A DNA stretch of 64,000 nucleotides from Arcobacter nitrofigilis DSM 7299 (GTDB lineage: Bacteria > Campylobacterota > Campylobacteria > Campylobacterales > Arcobacteraceae): positions 2,728,001 through 2,792,000 of the forward strand of contig NC_014166.1 in assembly GCF_000092245.1 (NCBI RefSeq). The letters run 5' to 3'. The position numbers and the translations under genes were made by a program. Under the pieces are notes generated by a model that was given only the letters and a program-made list of their open reading frames with translations, searched no databases and was not told the DNA's origin. Of the stretch, positions 62,216-64,000 are shown one piece after another (the first letter of the stretch is position 1; the number at the start of each line of letters is the position of its first letter).

Positions 62216-63649
62216 AGGTAGATTTAAATAATATTCAATCTCACCTTCTGTTAGGATTTTGATAGTATTTGTACTTCCCGGTATCCCTGCTGGATATCCA
62301 ATAGTTGCTATATATGGTCCTGTTTTATCTAAAATATTTCTAGATTCTAGATTTTTTAACATCTTTTGAATCATTTTAGAAGCTTGTCCTTCTTTTATTA
62401 CTGTGATAGGATAAACACCCCAAATAGCACATAAAGAGTTTAAAGTTTTTCTTTTATGCGAAAATGCTAAAATTTTTGTTTTTGGTCTATATCTTGATAT
62501 TTTCATTGCTGATTTACCTGAGCTTGTAAGTGCTAAGATACCTTTTGCACCTAAATCATCTGCAAGTTTTGTAACTGTTCCTTGAATAACATCAAACTCA
62601 TCTAGGTAGCCTAATTTACCTTGCTTATCGAAGTTATAAATCTCTTCTGTTTTAGCAATAATATTACTCATTGTTTGCACTACATTAATAGGATCAGTTC
62701 CAACAGCACTCTCTTCAGAAAGCATTACAACATCAGTTCCATCTAAAACTGCATTTGCAACATCTGAGATTTCTGCTCTTGTTGCTCTTTCATTTTCTGT
62801 CATTGAAAGAAGCATTTGAGTTGCTGTTATTACTGGTTTACAAGCTGCATTTGCTTTTTTAATAAGTCTTTTTTGAATAGTTGGAACTTCATAATAAGGA
62901 ACTTCTATTCCTAAGTCTCCTCTAGCTACCATTAGTCCATCACTAGCTTCCATAATTTCATCTATGTTTTCAACTGCATCAAATTTTTCTATTTTTGCAA
63001 TTAGTTTTCCATGATAACCATTTAAAAGTTTTCTTGCATGTTCCATATCTTTTTTATTTTGCACAAAAGAGATTGCAAAATAATCAACTTTATTTTCAAC
63101 TCCCCAAGCGATATCTTTTTCATCTTTTTCAGTAATTACATCAATATCAATTATAGTATTAGGAAAGTTTACACCTTTTCGTGATCCTAATTTCCCATGA
63201 TTTTCTATTTCTGCTTTTACTTGAGCTCCTGTTTCTATTACTTTTGCTCTAATTGTTCCATCATACAAATAAATATATTCATCTTTTTTTACTTTATCAA
63301 GTAATTCTGGATAATTTAAAGAGGCTACATATTCAGTTTCACTCTCTTGATACCCTACTATATCATCTTTTACAAATCTTATAGTATCCCCTTTTCTCAA
63401 CTCAAAAGGCTCTTTTAAATCCCCTAATCTTACCTTTGGTCCTGAGATATCTTGTAAAACTGCAACAGTTGTATTTAAATTTTCCATTGCTTTTCTGATA
63501 TTATTTAAGGTATTTAAATGATATTCATGGCTTCCATGTGAAAAGTTCAGTCTAAACATATTTGCCCCAGCTTTTATCAATCCTTCTATTATTTCTATTG
63601 TATCACTTGCTGGGCCTAGCGTTGCTAATATTTTTGTTCTTTTATCCAT
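62198..63649 (-). CDS. pyk: Pyruvate kinase
   Basis: 483 residues. RTKILATLGPASDTIE and MFRLNFSHG at the N-terminus, VARGDLGIEVP (Mg2+/substrate loop), ITATQMLLSM and the B-domain insertion are all typical. The C-terminal allosteric domain contains TSSGKSAMKISRYRP. Converts phosphoenolpyruvate and ADP to pyruvate and ATP. Starts after AAAGGAATAATT. A hairpin covers its stop codon. Confidence 0.96.
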   Translation of the reverse strand: MDKRTKILATLGPASDTIEIIEGLIKAGANMFRLNFSHGSHEYHLNTLNNIRKAMENLNTTVAVLQDISGPKVRLGDLKEPFELRKGDTIRFVKDDIVGYQESETEYVASLNYPELLDKVKKDEYIYLYDGTIRAKVIETGAQVKAEIENHGKLGSRKGVNFPNTIIDIDVITEKDEKDIAWGVENKVDYFAISFVQNKKDMEHARKLLNGYHGKLIAKIEKFDAVENIDEIMEASDGLMVARGDLGIEVPYYEVPTIQKRLIKKANAACKPVITATQMLLSMTENERATRAEISDVANAVLDGTDVVMLSEESAVGTDPINVVQTMSNIIAKTEEIYNFDKQGKLGYLDEFDVIQGTVTKLADDLGAKGILALTSSGKSAMKISRYRPKTKILAFSHKRKTLNSLCAIWGVYPITVIKEGQASKMIQKMLKNLESRNILDKTGPYIATIGYPAGIPGSTNTIKILTEGEIEYYLNLPTNKKK

Positions 63650-63830
63650 AAATTATTCCTTTCATATTTAATAGAGGTGATTATACCATAATCCCAGTTA
63701 CACCCTAGTAACATTTTATATACAGCTTTTATTTTATGAATGCAAAATTTAGTGATTATTTTAACAATTAGATTTATAGAGAAAGAAGAAAAACATATAA
63801 ATACAAACAAAAACTATCTGAAGAAAGAAC

Positions 63831-63865
63831 AAAAAGGTGCCAAGAAAAAGGTAAAAACTTGGCAC
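63831..63865 (-). terminator. Terminator of the partial gene at the window end
   Basis: GTGCCAAG / CTTGGCAC with a 13-base loop, followed on the minus strand by CTTTTT, 21 bases after the stop codon at 63886. The stem core resembles the peroxiredoxin terminator (GGTGCCAA). Confidence 0.65.
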
Positions 63866-63885
63866 AATTTATAGTTTTTTGAGAC

Positions 63886-64000
63886 TTACCATTTAGTATT
63901 GGTTAAATCACATTGAATCATTTCTCCCCTATGTGCAGGAGTTCCTGGTTTTTCAGCTGATTCACAAAGTAAAGTAGTCCCATAATCATTTCTTTTATCA
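63886..64000 (-). CDS. C-terminal end of an unidentified protein (5' end outside window)
   Basis: An open frame of 38 codons runs from the window edge to TAA at 63886, with the sequence GTTLLCESAEKPGTPAHRGE followed by MIQCDLTNTKW. Two cysteines could form a disulfide in an exported protein. A good terminator follows. Family not recognised; the rest lies beyond 64000. Confidence 0.55.
   Translation of the reverse strand, partial: DKRNDYGTTLLCESAEKPGTPAHRGEMIQCDLTNTKW

Noticed and set aside
63625-63810. 61-codon minus-strand ORF before pyk
   Set aside because: It overlaps the pyk start region in another frame, is rich in rare hydrophobic runs and has no ribosome binding site.

Overview
The window looks like a chromosomal segment from an AT-rich member of the Campylobacterota, most probably an Arcobacter-type organism (Arcobacteraceae). 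This is inferred from the very low GC content and A/T-ending codons, from sensor kinases carrying the H-Q-W-(R/K)-x-P-L phospho-acceptor motif common in this phylum, from a Cj0069-type protein, and from the cluster ferredoxin / ndk / DUF177 / rpmF / plsX / fabH. No rRNA, tRNA, CRISPR array, transposase or phage gene was seen.

Layout. 1-2.8 kb: the 3' end of a peptide-type ABC ATPase gene and a response regulator / CHASE sensor kinase pair. 2.9-5.8 kb: recQ and a methyltransferase gene. 5.8-6.35 kb: two inverted copies of a structured, non-coding interspersed repeat (a third copy lies at 35.2 kb). 6.4-9.3 kb: a diguanylate cyclase, an HxlR regulator with a flavin reductase, and an AraC/GyrI regulator. 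9.5-12.35 kb: an FMN riboswitch followed by ribB and two tandem bile-acid/sodium-symporter-family transporter genes. 12.4-17.3 kb: a four-gene operon (isochorismatase-like hydrolase, 2-hydroxyacid dehydrogenase, two EamA exporters) behind a promoter framed by two TetR-type palindromes, then the tetR gene itself and an HTH regulator. 17.4-23.5 kb: the methylcitrate operon prpB-prpC-acnD-prpF, divergent from the HTH regulator, with a hairpin in every intergenic gap. 23.6-29.3 kb: ung, a hydrolase, and the murI-dnaX-dsbA-like-hemC operon. 29.4-35.1 kb: a Cache/PAS kinase, metNIQ, a uracil-glycosylase-like protein and an AraC-like protein. 35.1-38.97 kb: a possible accessory island with a PLD-nuclease/SF2-helicase/DUF3427 protein and a small very acidic protein, bracketed by structured repeats. 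39-46 kb: housekeeping genes (rho, peroxiredoxin, ferredoxin, ndk, rpmF, plsX, fabH), an SspB-like protein and a LapG-like protease. 46-52.5 kb: a Cj0069-type protein, pabC and pabB separated by a third two-component pair, and pyrB. 52.6-57.3 kb: a c-heme cis/trans fatty acid isomerase, argD and a TolC-like protein. 57.4-62.1 kb: a 1320-residue PAAR-like putative type VI effector with an overlapping Sel1-repeat lipoprotein gene (candidate immunity gene), plus a decayed tail of a second immunity-like gene. 62.2-64 kb: pyk and the 3' end of an unidentified gene.

The most promising leads for new biology are the orphan effector/immunity locus with its immunity-gene remnant, the helicase/small-protein island, the interspersed repeat whose fold looks better conserved than its sequence, the FMN-riboswitch-linked BASS transporters, and the TetR operator that also contains the ribosome binding site of the gene it controls. 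All functional calls come from reading motifs by eye; no database search was possible.
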